The translations under genes and the position numbers were made by a program. The notes under the pieces are model-generated. The model made no database searches. It was not told where the DNA came from and was given only the letters and a program-made list of their open reading frames with translations. From Cokeromyces recurvatus (taxonomy: Eukaryota; Mucoromycota; Mucoromycetes; Mucorales; Mucoraceae), in assembly GCF_025118155.1 (NCBI RefSeq), contig NW_026251390.1, positions 1,054,001-1,118,000 on the forward strand: 64,000 bases of DNA. Direction: 5' to 3'. Positions 22,207-33,856 of this stretch are shown here, one piece after another (within the stretch, counting starts at the first letter, position 1; each line of letters begins with the position of its first letter).

Positions 22207-23635
22207 TTATGCGGCATCAGCCCATTCAAAATAGTCACAACCATGATCTCGTCCTAAAGAACAACTATAAAAGACACGTCCTTTGTTAGGAGAGTCTTTT
22301 GTAACGGTACGTTCAACACCAGGAATTCCACAATGGCATCGAGGAAGAACGATACTATTTGTCTGTATTGAATTGCTATTGCTACTATTATTATTACTAT
22401 TATTTCTGGATAGTGTTCCTGATAATGATGATGAATGTTCATCTACCCATTCAAATGCATTACACTGATCTAAATTATCACTACAGACATAGAAGTTTCT
22501 TCCTTTATTAGGTCCTTCTTTTTGAACTGTTCTTAATACCATTGGTTTATCATGATGAGCACATTTGGGTAGGGGTATATTATTATGCGGTGTAGATCTA
22601 TTATTATTACTAGTTGAAGACGATGATCCTCTTCCTCTACCCCTAGTTCTTGTTGAAGCATTGTTTCCTCTCGTAGAATAACTACTTCCTCGACCTCGAC
22701 CTCTACCTCTTCTATTAGTAGTGCCTGATCCACCTTCTCCTCCTTCATTATGATCATCGTCATTATTATTACTGCCTCCATAGCTTCCACCACTTCTTCC
22801 TCTTCTAGATATATGATCTCCATCCTCTCCTTCTCTAAAATATCTATCCATTGATTGTCGAATCTTGGAAAAATCTGCTTTTAATTGATCAAACATATCT
22901 CGATACTGATTGATGCTTCTTGCAAGCACTTGACTTGGTGTTTTACTTCCTTCACAAATTAACTTTAAATCTGCTTCCATCTATCCAAATGCAATTTAGC
23001 TTACTATATATATTATATTCACTCTCTCTCTCTCTCTTTTTTTTTTATTTATTTACCTGTCGTCTAAGAAATGGTTTACTAAGACTCGCCTCTAAACCAA
23101 TTTGATCATATCCCAAAATTAAAGCAATTCCTAATGTCAACGGTTTAAAATATTGATTTTCTTTATAGACATATTCTCGATCCAAAATCTTTTGAATGTG
23201 TTCAGCAATGGTTGCATCTGTTCCTATTTCATTTTTTTCCATCATACTGATTAAATCTGGTTCAGTAAGGAGACGAGGTGGTGTGGTCTGGCCTCGTTGC
23301 ATCTCAAGCTGATCAGGGATAAATTCGTCACCTTCATGAAACTCAGGTATTTCGTTACCTTTCCATTTATCATAAGTATAGACTTCAAGAAAGTTTTTTT
23401 CAAGGATCACAAGCCCTTTAGTATCAAAATATTCAGTATCTATCTTCACCTCAACGGCTGTTTCAAAGCCAATTGCATTTTTCCAACAACTTGCTAAAAA
23501 GCGTCGTGTGATAAATTCATAAACACGCTTAGGATCACCACTTAAGCGGGCATCATAACCTGTAGGATGAATAGGAGGATGCGCTTTATCGTTATTTTTA
23601 CCATTACGAGGTTTCTCAAACTCACCGTCACGAAG

Positions 23636-23680
<45 letters not shown>

Positions 23681-24935
23681 AAGCATTTTAGTTAATCAAA
23701 TATGTATATGCATATATATTACTTACAATCTTGCATATTGACCCCATTGTGAGTCTTGAGTCTGCATATTAATATATTTCATAAAATCAAAACTTGAATC
23801 ATATTGATCTGTTTCTGTACGAGGATAACTAATTAAACCTGACGTATAAAGCCCTTCTGCAATCGTCATGAGATGACTACCTGACATATTCAACACGCGA
23901 CACCCAATTTTTTGCATCTCAACCGTTGTTAACGGCAATGGTTTCCATTTTGATGTCTGTTTTGATTTTACTTTAGTAACCGTTGCTATTTTTTTTTCAA
24001 AGCATTTTTCATATAAAGTAAAACACGCCCAACGATCAAAAAGGTGATCTCGTCTCCAATTAAATGTTGTCTTTAGTGACGCTTGTCCCTTTTGTTGTTG
24101 TTGTTGTTGTTGCTCACCCTGATTTGGCTGTGCATAAGTCATCACGATTTTCCAGAATTCCTCAGGTATAAAATTTTGAACTTGCAAATAACGATCGACA
24201 ACAAAGCCTAGTGTAGGAAATTGACAGCTTCCATAACTAAGTACTTTATTCTTTGCAGATGATGAGAAATACGGACGTAAGTTAATGGTTTGTAAACGAG
24301 TAAATGCTGCACCAATACGAAGATCAAGTTCGGATCGTGCTCTAACTGCTTCTACTTGTTTCATGTCAAGTTGAGTAGGATGTTGTGCAGCATAATGAAT
24401 TTCATTCGGTTGCATTGCTGAAAATCGTGCACGCCATACTGTTAAATTGGGTTTTGTTCGCAGACAAAGATCAGCAATATCGGCACCAATAGCCTCTCCT
24501 TCACGATCGCAGTCAGTCCATATAAAGAGCGTGTCTGAATATTTAATTTCTTGAGTAATGTTATCGGCTAAAGGCTTAAAATGAGTAGGAACAATTTTGG
24601 TAAGGGGAGTTCTAAAGAGATCTTCAAGAGGATAATCGCTCCAATTTTTATTAATACCGCCTTCAAAGTGCAATTCACGAAGATGACCTTTGACAGCTGT
24701 CATAACAAAAGCGGTAGATCGATTATTTTGATTATAGGTAAAGTTATAATTTTTAACATGTGGATCATTTGTAGATCTCTGAATTGACAAAAAAAAAAAA
24801 ACTGTAATTAGGAGAAAAATGAAAAAATATGTTTAGGTTTAGTCAATAGCTTACAATAGAGTATTTTGATTGTGATAAGATTTCTGCAATCTTTTTTGCT
24901 GCGCTCGGCTTTTCGGCCACACATAAGACACGCAT
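22207..24935 (-). CDS. TOP3: DNA topoisomerase III (type IA) with two GRF zinc fingers
   Basis: Four exons, 24935-24855, 24778-23727, 23636-23057 and 22980-22207; 828 aa. It passes single strands through a transient break and works with a RecQ helicase and Rmi1 to dissolve recombination intermediates. The Toprim domain starts at M-R-V-L-C-V-A-E-K-P-S and has D-C-D-R-E-G-E-A-I-G near residue 116. The catalytic Tyr is in G-L-I-S-Y-P-R-T-E-T-D, near residue 345. The C-terminal exon carries an Arg/Gly-rich linker and two GRF fingers (C-A-H-H-D-K-P-M ... F-E-W and C-H-C-G-I-P-G-V ... F-E-W-A). This is the animal TOP3-alpha layout rather than the short ascomycete one. Intron 2 ends in a 41-nt T run followed directly by AG. 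Confidence 0.94.
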
Positions 24936-25189
24936 TTTTTAAAAATAAAAACGAAAAAAAAAAAATGAAAAAAAAAAAATAAATAAATAAAAAGAACGAA
25001 ACCCTAAATGGATTTCATAGCCTATTAGAAATTTCAAGACCAATAAGAAATGGATAGTAAGCAGTGACAGTAAAATAAACAAGCATAAACATTTAATTTT
25101 TGAGAAATACATCTGCGGAGTTTTAAAGACTATTTACTCCTGTGCAATAGTCTAGTCAGGCTATTGTTACTTAACTTTATTTTTTTTTT

Positions 25190-26110
25190 TTTTTTTGTCT
25201 TGATGATATGTTTATTGTCGCTTTAGTAGAGACTCATTGTTGGCTCGGACTAATTAAAGTTATTAGCGAAAAAATTGTGCCTAATCAACGTTCAATCCAC
25301 CGAGCCCATATTTGCCGCTTTTCTTTTTGTAACTAAAATACATTTGTTTATATAACACAAAAACGAGTATTTTTTTTATGAAGATGGTTTTAAAAACCTT
25401 TACGATGAGCATAGCGAAAAGGTTTACTATCCCATAGAAGATGTTTCAACAGAAATTAGTTATCCTAACGTCATTCTTGGAAAAAAAACAATTAAGCAAA
25501 GTTATCCGAGTGCTAAGAGCCCAAAAAAAAAAAATAGACTACTATAAGAGCAATATAGAAATGCTCCTAATAAATCAAAATCATTACTAACACCACAATA
25601 TCGACCGCTTATATCATTAGATTCTATCCTTTAGCTTTTTACGTTCTTCATTGAATGTAATTGATGCATTCATTGACGCTTTGGATGGCTATCTGGTGGT
25701 CATTCAACTTACTGCCTAAAGTACTTTACACTATTTTTTTTTTTTTGACAAAGCCATATTCCATTTACTATCTTCAAATATACTTTCGACTTTAAATGCC
25801 TGAAACTATTGAAGATTATCTCTCATTTCACGAACTTGGCTTCTGCCTTCCCAATAATAGTGTGATAACTACACTGTATTCCTTTTTAACTTTTTTTCTT
25901 TTTTTTTTACCCTTGTTTCTAAAGAGGGCTTTTTAAAAAAAAAATACTTTTTGTCATTGATGATCTCACTCGAGCAACTCGAGCAATTTGATATTATAAG
26001 TTAATATCCTGGGTCCAATTCCAGGTTTTCAGAAAAAAGTGTTTAGTCGTAGTAGCACCAACTGCTGTTATTCCAAAAAAAAAAAAAATCAGTATTGACA
26101 TCCTTTGAGG
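25190..26110 (+). pseudogene. decayed coding remnant, family unknown
   Basis: Several plus-strand patches look protein-like but are in different frames with stops: V-A-L-V-E-T-H-C-W-L-G-L-I-K-V (25212), Y-E-D-G-F-K-N-L-Y-D-E-H (25379), F-I-D-A-L-D-G-Y-L-V-V-I-Q-L (25672) and M-P-E-T-I-E-D-Y-L-S-F-H-E (25797). The third resembles the start of a PAS domain (x-A-L-D-G-F-L-x-V), but this is weak. The rest of 24936-26337 is AT-rich with A/T runs, including a 42-nt A run at 26233-26274. Confidence 0.3.
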
Positions 26111-26231
26111 TTTAAGGTTCAGATAATGTTTTCTATTATTAATTTTCTTTACCGTCTGTAACTTTATTTTATGATCTTATTTTAGTAGCCTAAAATAATA
26201 CTTTTTTTTTTTTTGCATCCAAACTCCTTTT

Positions 26232-26276
<45 letters not shown>

Positions 26277-26337
26277 AAAATTAGTTTTCCTTTTTATTTT
26301 ATTTTATTTATATACTTTTTCTCATTAAGCATTCAGA

Positions 26338-27771
26338 ATGAATTCCACTAATGATGATATTCCGTTAAATCGTAAAGATAGTGTTGAAGAACCATTTTTA
26401 CCTCCACCAGCTCATCAATCAAAGCCTACTGAAAAGCAGCATTCAGTTGCCCTGATTGCAGCTGTGGTTAGTTTCTATTTCATTATTTCACTTTCAGTTG
26501 TCTTTTTGAATAAGATCATCATGAGTGGATCTTCTGAATTTCCTTATGCTTTATTTGTTACTTGGTACCAACTTGTTGTTGCCCTGGGTCTTTTATTAAT
26601 TTGGTCACAGTTGGGAAAGAGGTAAGTTTGAAGATAATGATGAGGGCATAGTATTTAAGATTTTATTCTAGTTATAAACTATTTAGTATTATACCACCTT
26701 ATGAATTTAATATGATGGTAGCCAAGAGAGTTGCACCCTTAACTTTTGTTTATGTTGGTATGTTGGTATTGAATAATTTATGTTTAAAATATGTTGAAGT
26801 TACGTTTTACCAGGTAATTAAAAAAATAAAAAATAAAAGTATATGGATGATTTTTTTTTCTTTTTGGCTAATCCTATAGACTTTAGGTTGCCCGTTCTTT
26901 ATCTATCAATTTTACGATTCTTTTCACTTATGTCATCCTTGGAAAAAAAACATCAGGACCAGCTCTGGTAGCTTGTTTTATTGTATTTTTAGGATTTGTG
27001 ATTGGATCTTATGGTGAAATTAATTTCTCATGGGCTGGTGTGATTTATGGTGTAGGCTCGTCAGCCTTTGTTGCACTTTATGGTATCTATGTGCAAAAGA
27101 CATTAGGAGCAGTTGATAATAATCAATGGTAAGTAATTGTAAACAAATAGGGGTAAATAAGAGAATTATTCATATGAGTCTTTAATAATAGGAAATTACT
27201 TCATTATAATACTACATTAGCTATCATCTTTCTCTCTCCACTTCTTTTATTTTCTGGAGAAATTACTGAAATTGTATCCACTTCAGATATTATTTATACT
27301 ACGAATTTTTGGATTTTAATGGTAAATTTGAAAATAGTAATAATAATAATAATAATAATAATATCGTAATCTACATTTTGTTTATAGACTATTACTGGTA
27401 TTACTGGATTCGGTATTAATATTGCTATGTTCTTACAAGTCAAATATACCTCTGCTCTGACAAATACAATTAGCGGTACAGCCAAGGTAATAAATAAATA
27501 AATAAAAAATGAAATCGGGTTTTATACATGTGTATAATATGTTTTTAATATGTTTTTTTATTATTATTAGGCTTGTGTTCAAACTGTATTAGCTGCAATG
27601 ATCTTTCAAAATCCTATTTCTGGCCTGGTAAATACATATTTATTTATTTATTTGGTATACCATTTACTGACTAACATATACAAAACTTAGAATGCACTCG
27701 GTATTGCATTGGCTTTATTTGGCTCAGGTTATTATGGATGGGTTCGTTATCAAGAAAGAATTTCTAAATAG
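26338..27771 (+). CDS. nucleotide-sugar transporter, GDP-fucose transporter-like
   Basis: Seven exons: 26338-26621, 26672-26813, 26887-27128, 27192-27321, 27388-27486, 27571-27627 and 27691-27771; 344 aa, all GT..AG with matching phases. Member of the triose-phosphate/nucleotide-sugar transporter group (SLC35), Golgi antiporters for nucleotide sugars. A hydrophilic N-terminus of about 35 residues precedes roughly ten membrane helices. V-A-R-S-L-S-I-N-F-T-I-L-F-T-Y resembles the SLC35C1 signature V-G-R-S-L-T-T-V-F-N. K-Y-T-S-A-L-T-N-T-I-S-G-T-A-K and the C-terminal G-S-G-Y-Y-G-W-V-R are typical of the family. GDP-fucose is the likeliest substrate, but GDP-mannose or others cannot be excluded. 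Confidence 0.88.
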
Positions 27772-28463
27772 ACTATAAATAAATAATTGATTCCCTTTTT
27801 TATGTGTAACAATCATAAGCTAGTTGTTCATCAAATATAATAACTATCTTAGTGTCAACTTCTTTTTTTTTTTAGACAGCTTAAGATTATAGGGATATAT
27901 ATTTTTTAAAAATTTTAAGACAAGACAAATTTAAAACAGTAGGCTATAAAGATATTATGGAGTAAAAGAATTGTTCCTAAAAAGAGAAAAGTGAGAGATG
28001 GTTGTTAAGGGGATAAATAGAAACCAAATGGAGAATATGCTTTTTTTTTTTATTGGTAAAGCACTTTAATATTGATCTCGCTTGTTATATTTGAAGTATC
28101 AATAAAGAAGCCGAATACACCCTTTTATCGGTATATATGACTATACTATATGTATTATGAACGTTAGATATAAACATCAGATTTTATTTTATTTTATTTT
28201 TATTATTATTATTCATACAAGTAATCATTCAGGAACCTACTCATATCTTTCATTATCAAATAGAAAAAAAAAACGAGCTACTCTTACATAATGTTCATAT
28301 TTTCAAGCATACATGAAGACAAGCACATTAAAGTGTTATTATTAGAATTAAAATAATAGCTGATAAACATCATTTTCAAACTTAATATTTGTCTGATACT
28401 TCTGTATGATTATAGTAAAAAGTTATTTCATAATATACAGTAAAATAAAGATTTCTATTATTA

Positions 28464-28499
<36 letters not shown>

Positions 28500-29084
28500 A
28501 CCTAATTATGATGAATTATTCTATATTTATTTTGTCTCAAAGAATGATTGTTATTTGTTTTAACACCGAATACATATATATTATTTCCTATTATGATAGA
28601 TGACACTCAAAGTTAATAATTATCACATTAATATTAGTTAATAATATTCTCATAGGAAAAAGTAATTCTAACATATTACATTATTCGGGAATCTATATGT
28701 TTATGTATATTTCATTGATATTGGTATCGATAAATATAGGTGGTCACTTTCTTCTTTAAATAAGCATCGCTGATATTGTGTACCCAGCATATGCTCTTGG
28801 ATCAAGAAGGTATAAGAAGATGAATAACTATTGGCATAGTATGTTTAACTGGATCAAGCTATATTTTTTTTTTAATATTTTTAATAAAGAAAGGAGAGAG
28901 AGAGAGAATCACTTTCATAATAACTCAGTAAAGGGTAATAATATTTGATATTCTATAAATACTCTTTAATAGTTGGAAGTAATTATTATTTGACTTTTTT
29001 GTTAAAATAGCTCATTAATCAATTATGATCTCCTTATTTACTATTATTAACGTGTCTTTATTCTTATTGCTAGGGATTATTTTG
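27772..29084. other. intergenic, no gene supported
   Basis: AT-rich with a T run at about 28469-28496. The small open frame around it (28406-28603) is homopolymer-driven. Nothing else recognised. Confidence 0.55.
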
Positions 29085-29255
29085 ATGGGCAAAAAGACAA
29101 ATGTATGTAAAATCTATATAGTTTAATATAGAAACGTGTAAAGGATTATTTATATATTGTTTGCTTTTTACAAGATAAATAATGCTATTAATAGAAATAT
29201 GAGTTTAACAAGCAAATATTGGCGCGATAAAGAATCACGTAAAATAGTTTTTCTA
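29085..29255 (-). repeat. LTR-A relic
   Basis: Diverged match to the R/U5 and TATA part of LTR-A: a GCAAAAAGAC-like start, then a TTATTTATAT box, a TTTACAAGATAA block and the ATTAATAGAAATATGA block, in the order found in intact copies. The ends are lost. Confidence 0.55.
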
Positions 29256-29554
29256 CATTTATACAATGATATATTGTGTCTTTCAATCTTACAGTCGAAG
29301 AAACTAGGTTGGGCCAATGAGAAAAAATTTGGTCGTTTCAAAATTGAATTGGGACACCAATACGTCCGTTGACGAAGACGAGGATGAAAATGTGGTAACA
29401 AGCTCCAAGAGCCGCGCTTTATTTTCCTTTTATAGATAAAAAATAATAATAAAAATAAAAGATATACTAGAATCCCCTTTTTCCCTTTATACCTTCAAAA
29501 GTCGGAAGGAAACTCAATTAGTTTTGATATAAGGGAGGGGAACATGAATGAGAT

Positions 29555-30397
29555 TGTTGATAAGACAAAGATAACAAAAGAATAAGACAGAATAAATCTG
29601 TGAAAACTTTGTATAAAACTTTTATTATCAATAGAATTTAAAAAAATAAAGCTTAAAACTAAAAAAACTGAACTTCTCCAAGATGAGTACAAAATGGATC
29701 CTTATTTATATCTTGTGGAGAACGGGTTACTTCGCGACAGGAACAGAGTGCAGATATCTTGAAAGAAGAACATTTTCCCATAGAACAATTAAAATTATTG
29801 TGTTAGAGCTCTAGTCTTTGCCCTGACTGAGAATTAATCTCAGTTAACTCTAATAAATATTAAATTATTGGTGCTTGATCTAGCCGGTTATTTTTCTTGA
29901 AACAAAATAATAAAATCTCGTTTGTTCATACTTGTGAATGATATAGGAAAGACACTTTTGATATATAGATTTATATTCTAACCAGCTTCTTTATATTATA
30001 TTCATTCCTCAATGTACTACTTAAATGAATTTCATTATATTATATAGTGTATCAAATTAGAATAAAGTTAACATAGATAGTATATGATTATATTTATAAA
30101 TTAGTATTTTAGACAATATTATAACAATAATATATATATAACTAATAGGTATAATCTACAATTCATATATCTTTATCATTAATAGCTCCTTACACTATGT
30201 TTTCCTTATCATTATTTCGTAGAGTTAGTATTTATTATAACATTATTTTTCTCATCACAAGAATGTCTTACAAACTGAAATCAAATAATATTGTATGCAT
30301 AAAGTGTATAACTAATAACTATAATATCATTCGGTTCTTCATGACTCTGATTTGTACATTATAAGATATTATGTAATACATCATTATATACACAACA
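29555..30397 (-). mobile_element. LTR-B solo LTR
   Basis: 843 bp, nearly identical to the chromovirus 3' LTR at 7579-8418. Flanking 5-mers are gagat and gaaat, a one-mismatch target duplication. No polypurine tract abuts it. Confidence 0.85.
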
Positions 30398-30443
30398 GAA
30401 ATAAATATAGAATTAAAAGTAAAACATAAAAAGATAGTTGGAA

Positions 30444-31769
30444 TCAATTTTTCCAAGTTTCTTGTAGCCAAGAAAACCATGTGGTACTTGTTCCTTTGAT
30501 AGAAACAATTGAGTTTGCTATTCTGGTGCTGTCGTTAAGTTGCGTGCTTGGCTTGAGGTAATATCGTTCAAATGTATTGGAATTGTGACTCCAATTAGCA
30601 TGTTGCTTGACCTCCGAAATCGTTATTCCATTTTCAACTGCTTTGGTGCTTGAAGCTGACCTGATAGAGTGTGGTTTGTAAGAACTAGTGTCAATACCCG
30701 CTTTTTCCATTGCTTTTGAAACCCATGTAGCTACAGTAGAAGGACTAGTGGATTTCACCTTGTCTGGTTCGAGAATGAATGCCAAAAACAAACTATGGTC
30801 TATAGGAAGGTTATTTCGAAGATGGCTCGACCTTTGTAAAAAGTCGAAAAGTGTGGAAACAAGGCACATGTCATTGTCATCTGCCAATCCTAGTATAACA
30901 GATTTCACTTGGGTCTCTTTCGCTTCTCTGAAATGTATAAGAACTGACACTGGTTCTTCGTTTCTAAGCTCCATTTGTACATCTCTAAACTGCACTCTGC
31001 CAACATCTGATCTTGGTCTTGCCATAGTCGTCAAGCATAACAATAAAATTGTTTTTTGTTGTAATTCATATAAGTCGATAGATTGATTTTTTGGCCATTC
31101 TTTTTCGATATAGTCCACCAGTATATTTGTGTCCCATGTTTGGAGATTTTGCTTGATAGGAATGTTGACTTCTGATCTTCGCTTTGCTTTAAAGAATTCA
31201 ACTATGGGTTCTTTTGCAGCTAACGGTCCCTTTTCTGGATGCAACACTTTAAAGACAGATGCTAAAGCTGATCTCAAACTATTTAGGTATTGGTATGAAA
31301 AGTGTCGATTTTCTAACAAAAAACGTAATACATTGGCTTCGTCGTATGTGGTAGGTTGTATTGGTACTGGTTGTGCTGCGCACCATTGTGGCCATTTCTT
31401 CCACCCAGTATTATAGTTCTTTTGTGTTTTACGTCTCTGGGCATGTGTCAAAAATTCCACTGTGACCTCTTCCAAGTGACCAGCGGCTTTCCTCTTGTTG
31501 CAGATAAGTGCCATGCGGTCATCTTCCATCTTCTTATCTTGAACATCAGAGGTTTGTTGATGTGTTTCATCTGCAATAAGGACGGGAACCAGAACTGGAT
31601 TGGCCAATACGGTGTGATTAATACTGCCTTCTGGATTCGTTGCTGTTTTATTATCTGCATCACTTGCGGTATAAACTTCCATGGAGGAAATAGATACATT
31701 CCCTGTTTTTTCCACGTTTGTTGAAAAGCATCTGTTGCTGCTGCCTCCGGATCTAGTCGCATGCTCCAA
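30444..31769 (-). CDS. DIRS-type tyrosine recombinase
   Basis: 441-aa open frame, intact in this window. DIRS elements integrate a circular intermediate with a tyrosine recombinase instead of a DDE integrase. The N-terminal SAM-like part contains W-K-K-W-P-Q-W-C and F-L-L-E-N-R. The catalytic set is visible: Arg in M-A-R-P-R-S-D-V, H-x-x-R in K-P-H-S-I-R-S-A, H/W in K-Q-H-A-N-W-S-H, and Tyr in E-R-Y-Y-L-K. It overlaps the decayed RNase H frame upstream, as usual in DIRS. The first ~70 residues may not belong to the native protein. An LTR-B lies 46 bp behind its stop. No DIRS terminal repeats were recognised. Confidence 0.85.
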   Translation of the reverse strand: MEHATRSGGSSNRCFSTNVEKTGNVSISSMEVYTASDADNKTATNPEGSINHTVLANPVLVPVLIADETHQQTSDVQDKKMEDDRMALICNKRKAAGHLEEVTVEFLTHAQRRKTQKNYNTGWKKWPQWCAAQPVPIQPTTYDEANVLRFLLENRHFSYQYLNSLRSALASVFKVLHPEKGPLAAKEPIVEFFKAKRRSEVNIPIKQNLQTWDTNILVDYIEKEWPKNQSIDLYELQQKTILLLCLTTMARPRSDVGRVQFRDVQMELRNEEPVSVLIHFREAKETQVKSVILGLADDNDMCLVSTLFDFLQRSSHLRNNLPIDHSLFLAFILEPDKVKSTSPSTVATWVSKAMEKAGIDTSSYKPHSIRSASSTKAVENGITISEVKQHANWSHNSNTFERYYLKPSTQLNDSTRIANSIVSIKGTSTTWFSWLQETWKN

Positions 31770-32175
31770 AAATTGGTAGTTTGGTGTTCATCCTGTCTGC
31801 AAATGCATCTACTGTTAAAGGACCCCATCTCTAGTTGATCATTCGAAATAGTCGTTTCGGTAACAGGGCCTCGTAGAGTAAGTTTTTTGTTGCGGTGTGA
31901 TGCTGTCTGCTCAGCCAATCTTCTCGAATATTATCCAGTCCTGGTATGTGTTCGTATTCGACTTTGAGATTGTAGTGGTTGCATAGATCTTGTATCTTCA
32001 CTGCTAGGTCCTGTAGTGTTCGAGATGCTGTGCCTCCCGACTTGCTGCTGTATTTCAAAACAGTCATGTTGTCTGTAAATGCTTTGATGTGTTGATTCTT
32101 GAAGTCTTTGGCATGTAGTTTTAGAGCAAAATATATAGCTGTCAGCTCCCTTGCATTGATTGACATAGTGCTCTC
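31448..32175 (-). pseudogene. DIRS RT/RNase H remnant (RNase H end only)
   Basis: From 32166 the frame reads an RNase H domain (N-A-R-E-L-T-A-I-Y-F-A-L, A-F-T-D-N-M-T-V, Y-E-H-I-P-G-L-D-N, D-W-L-S-R-Q). The DIRS-type tail (F-W-S-M-R-L-D-P-E-A-A-A-T-D-A-F-Q-Q-T-W, W-P-I-Q-F-W-F-P) is in other frames after at least one shift and stop near 31840. The reverse transcriptase itself is missing: the remnant stops at LTR-C, 32176. Confidence 0.8.
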
Positions 32176-32689
32176 TGTGATGGAACATAAATAGAAAATA
32201 AAAGAGAGAATAAAAGAAGAGAGAAAGGGAACAAAAGGAAGTATAGTTTGAGACTGTTTTTATTCAATTAAAAATAAAAAAAAAAGAATTGAAAGTTAAA
32301 AAAAAAGTTAAAGATTATTTTATGTCTACACAACTGCTTGTATTTATACTAATGAATCCTGAATCAAAGAAATAAAAATAACAATCAAAGAACATGAGTC
32401 ATGAAACAGTGTTAGTATTCGGATATACATCTTGTTGATTCAAGAGACTGATCTATGGATTATCTATTGAGTGTTAGAATGATCTGATTAAGTTTTAAAT
32501 AAAAAATTTATTGTTTGATCTGAGTAAATGTTCCTGATATCTTTTATGTTTTATTTTATTGGATCAAAGACGACCTGAATCCTTTGTCAGGGTTATAAAA
32601 ATAAATATGTAGAAATGATGCGATGTCTTATAATTGATACATCTAAACAATTGGATATCAATAAGTTTTATATTATTTACAAGATGTTA
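32176..32689 (-). mobile_element. LTR-C, truncated
   Basis: Same start (TGTGATGGAA) and same 500-bp body as 5826-6429, but cut at 32690 where an LTR-A begins, about 100 bp short of the expected end. It inserted into the DIRS RNase H region. Confidence 0.83.
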
Positions 32690-33406
32690 TGTTTTGATAG
32701 CAAAAAGTTAAAGAAAGAGGAAAAGACAAAAGACAAGTCTGTGAAAACTTCGTGTAGTTTTTTTATTGAGAAAAATAATACAAAAATTGTACAAGGAAAA
32801 ATTATGTGAAAAAGTAAAGGGTTATTTATATGTTTTTGCAAGGTAAGTGATATTAATAGAACTATGATTTGGATAAGCAAATATTGCTATAATAAAGCAT
32901 TAGTCATAAATATTTTCTCCGAATAATTCTGCCTACAATAAGATCTATTTTTATTCTTTTCTGCCTGAGCTGTCGCAGTTACTAAAAATATTAAATTATT
33001 ATTTCTGGGGTAAGCGACGCGTCAATATTAATTCACAGTGAATATGTCAGCTATAACAATACCAATTATTTATATGCTACTATTATTATTATCCTATAAG
33101 ATACTATTACATAACAATATTTATCGTTATAGCTATCTATATATAATATGTATGACTTATAAATAATTATGTAATTGAATATAACAGTCATAATCCTATT
33201 GAATTATTATTATTACATAATATAATGTATGTAATTATTTTTAATGCTCGAATACTCAAACAATGACTATTATCAAAACTGAGAGTAGAATGAATATTGT
33301 GCTGTGAAGCGCGATATATTAGTTTAATTTGAATAACCTCTTTATTACGTAATAAATGATGGTTTATTTCTATTAACTTAATTATAAAGGCTACTACAAT
33401 CACAAC
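32690..33406 (-). mobile_element. LTR-A copy joined to LTR-C
   Basis: 717 bp, TGTTTTGATAGC..CACAACA, most like the copy at 4214-5542 (without its nested LTR-D). Sense minus with a TATA-like box and AATAAA. No matching flanking duplication. Confidence 0.83.
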
Positions 33407-33682
33407 ACTATCTATATATAATATGTATGACTTATAAATAATTATGTAATTGAATATAACAGTCATAATCCTATTGAATTATTATTATTACATAATATAA
33501 TGTATATAATTATTTTTAATGCTCGAATACTCTAACAATGACTATTATCAAAACTGAGAGTAGAATGAATATTATGCTGTGAAGCGCGATATATTAGTTT
33601 AATTTGAATAACCTCTTTATTATGTAATAAATGATGGTTTATTTCTATTAACTTGATTATAAAGGCTACTACAATCATAACA
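33407..33682 (-). repeat. partial tandem duplication of the LTR-A U3 end
   Basis: This 276-bp segment starts CTATCTATATATAATATG and repeats 33133-33406 with few changes, ending CATAACA instead of CACAACA. It looks like an LTR-internal tandem duplication or an unequal exchange between two LTRs. Confidence 0.8.
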
Positions 33683-33785
33683 ATTACGTCATATAATTCA
33701 AGCAATGTGATTGGCCAAACGGGTAAAAGGCAAATTTTTTGCGTATGGATTAACACCGTCTTACATGTTTCAGAAACCAACAAGA

Positions 33786-33856
33786 GCGCGGTTGGTTAAG
33801 TGGTATAATCTTCGCCTGCCACGCGAAGGGCCGGGGTTCGATTCCCCGACCGCGCA
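33786..33856 (+). tRNA. tRNA-Gly(GCC)
   Basis: Acceptor arms GCGCGGT/ACCGCGC pair fully with discriminator A at 33856. The anticodon loop CTGCCAC puts GCC at 34-36, and the T loop is TTCGATT. 71 nt, no intron. It lies about 100 bp from the LTR cluster. Confidence 0.96.

Noticed and set aside
28406..28603. 65-codon open frame
   Set aside because: Centred on a T run and without family features.
31129..31724. Open frames opposite the DIRS recombinase
   Set aside because: Antisense shadows of a frame with complete tyrosine-recombinase motifs.
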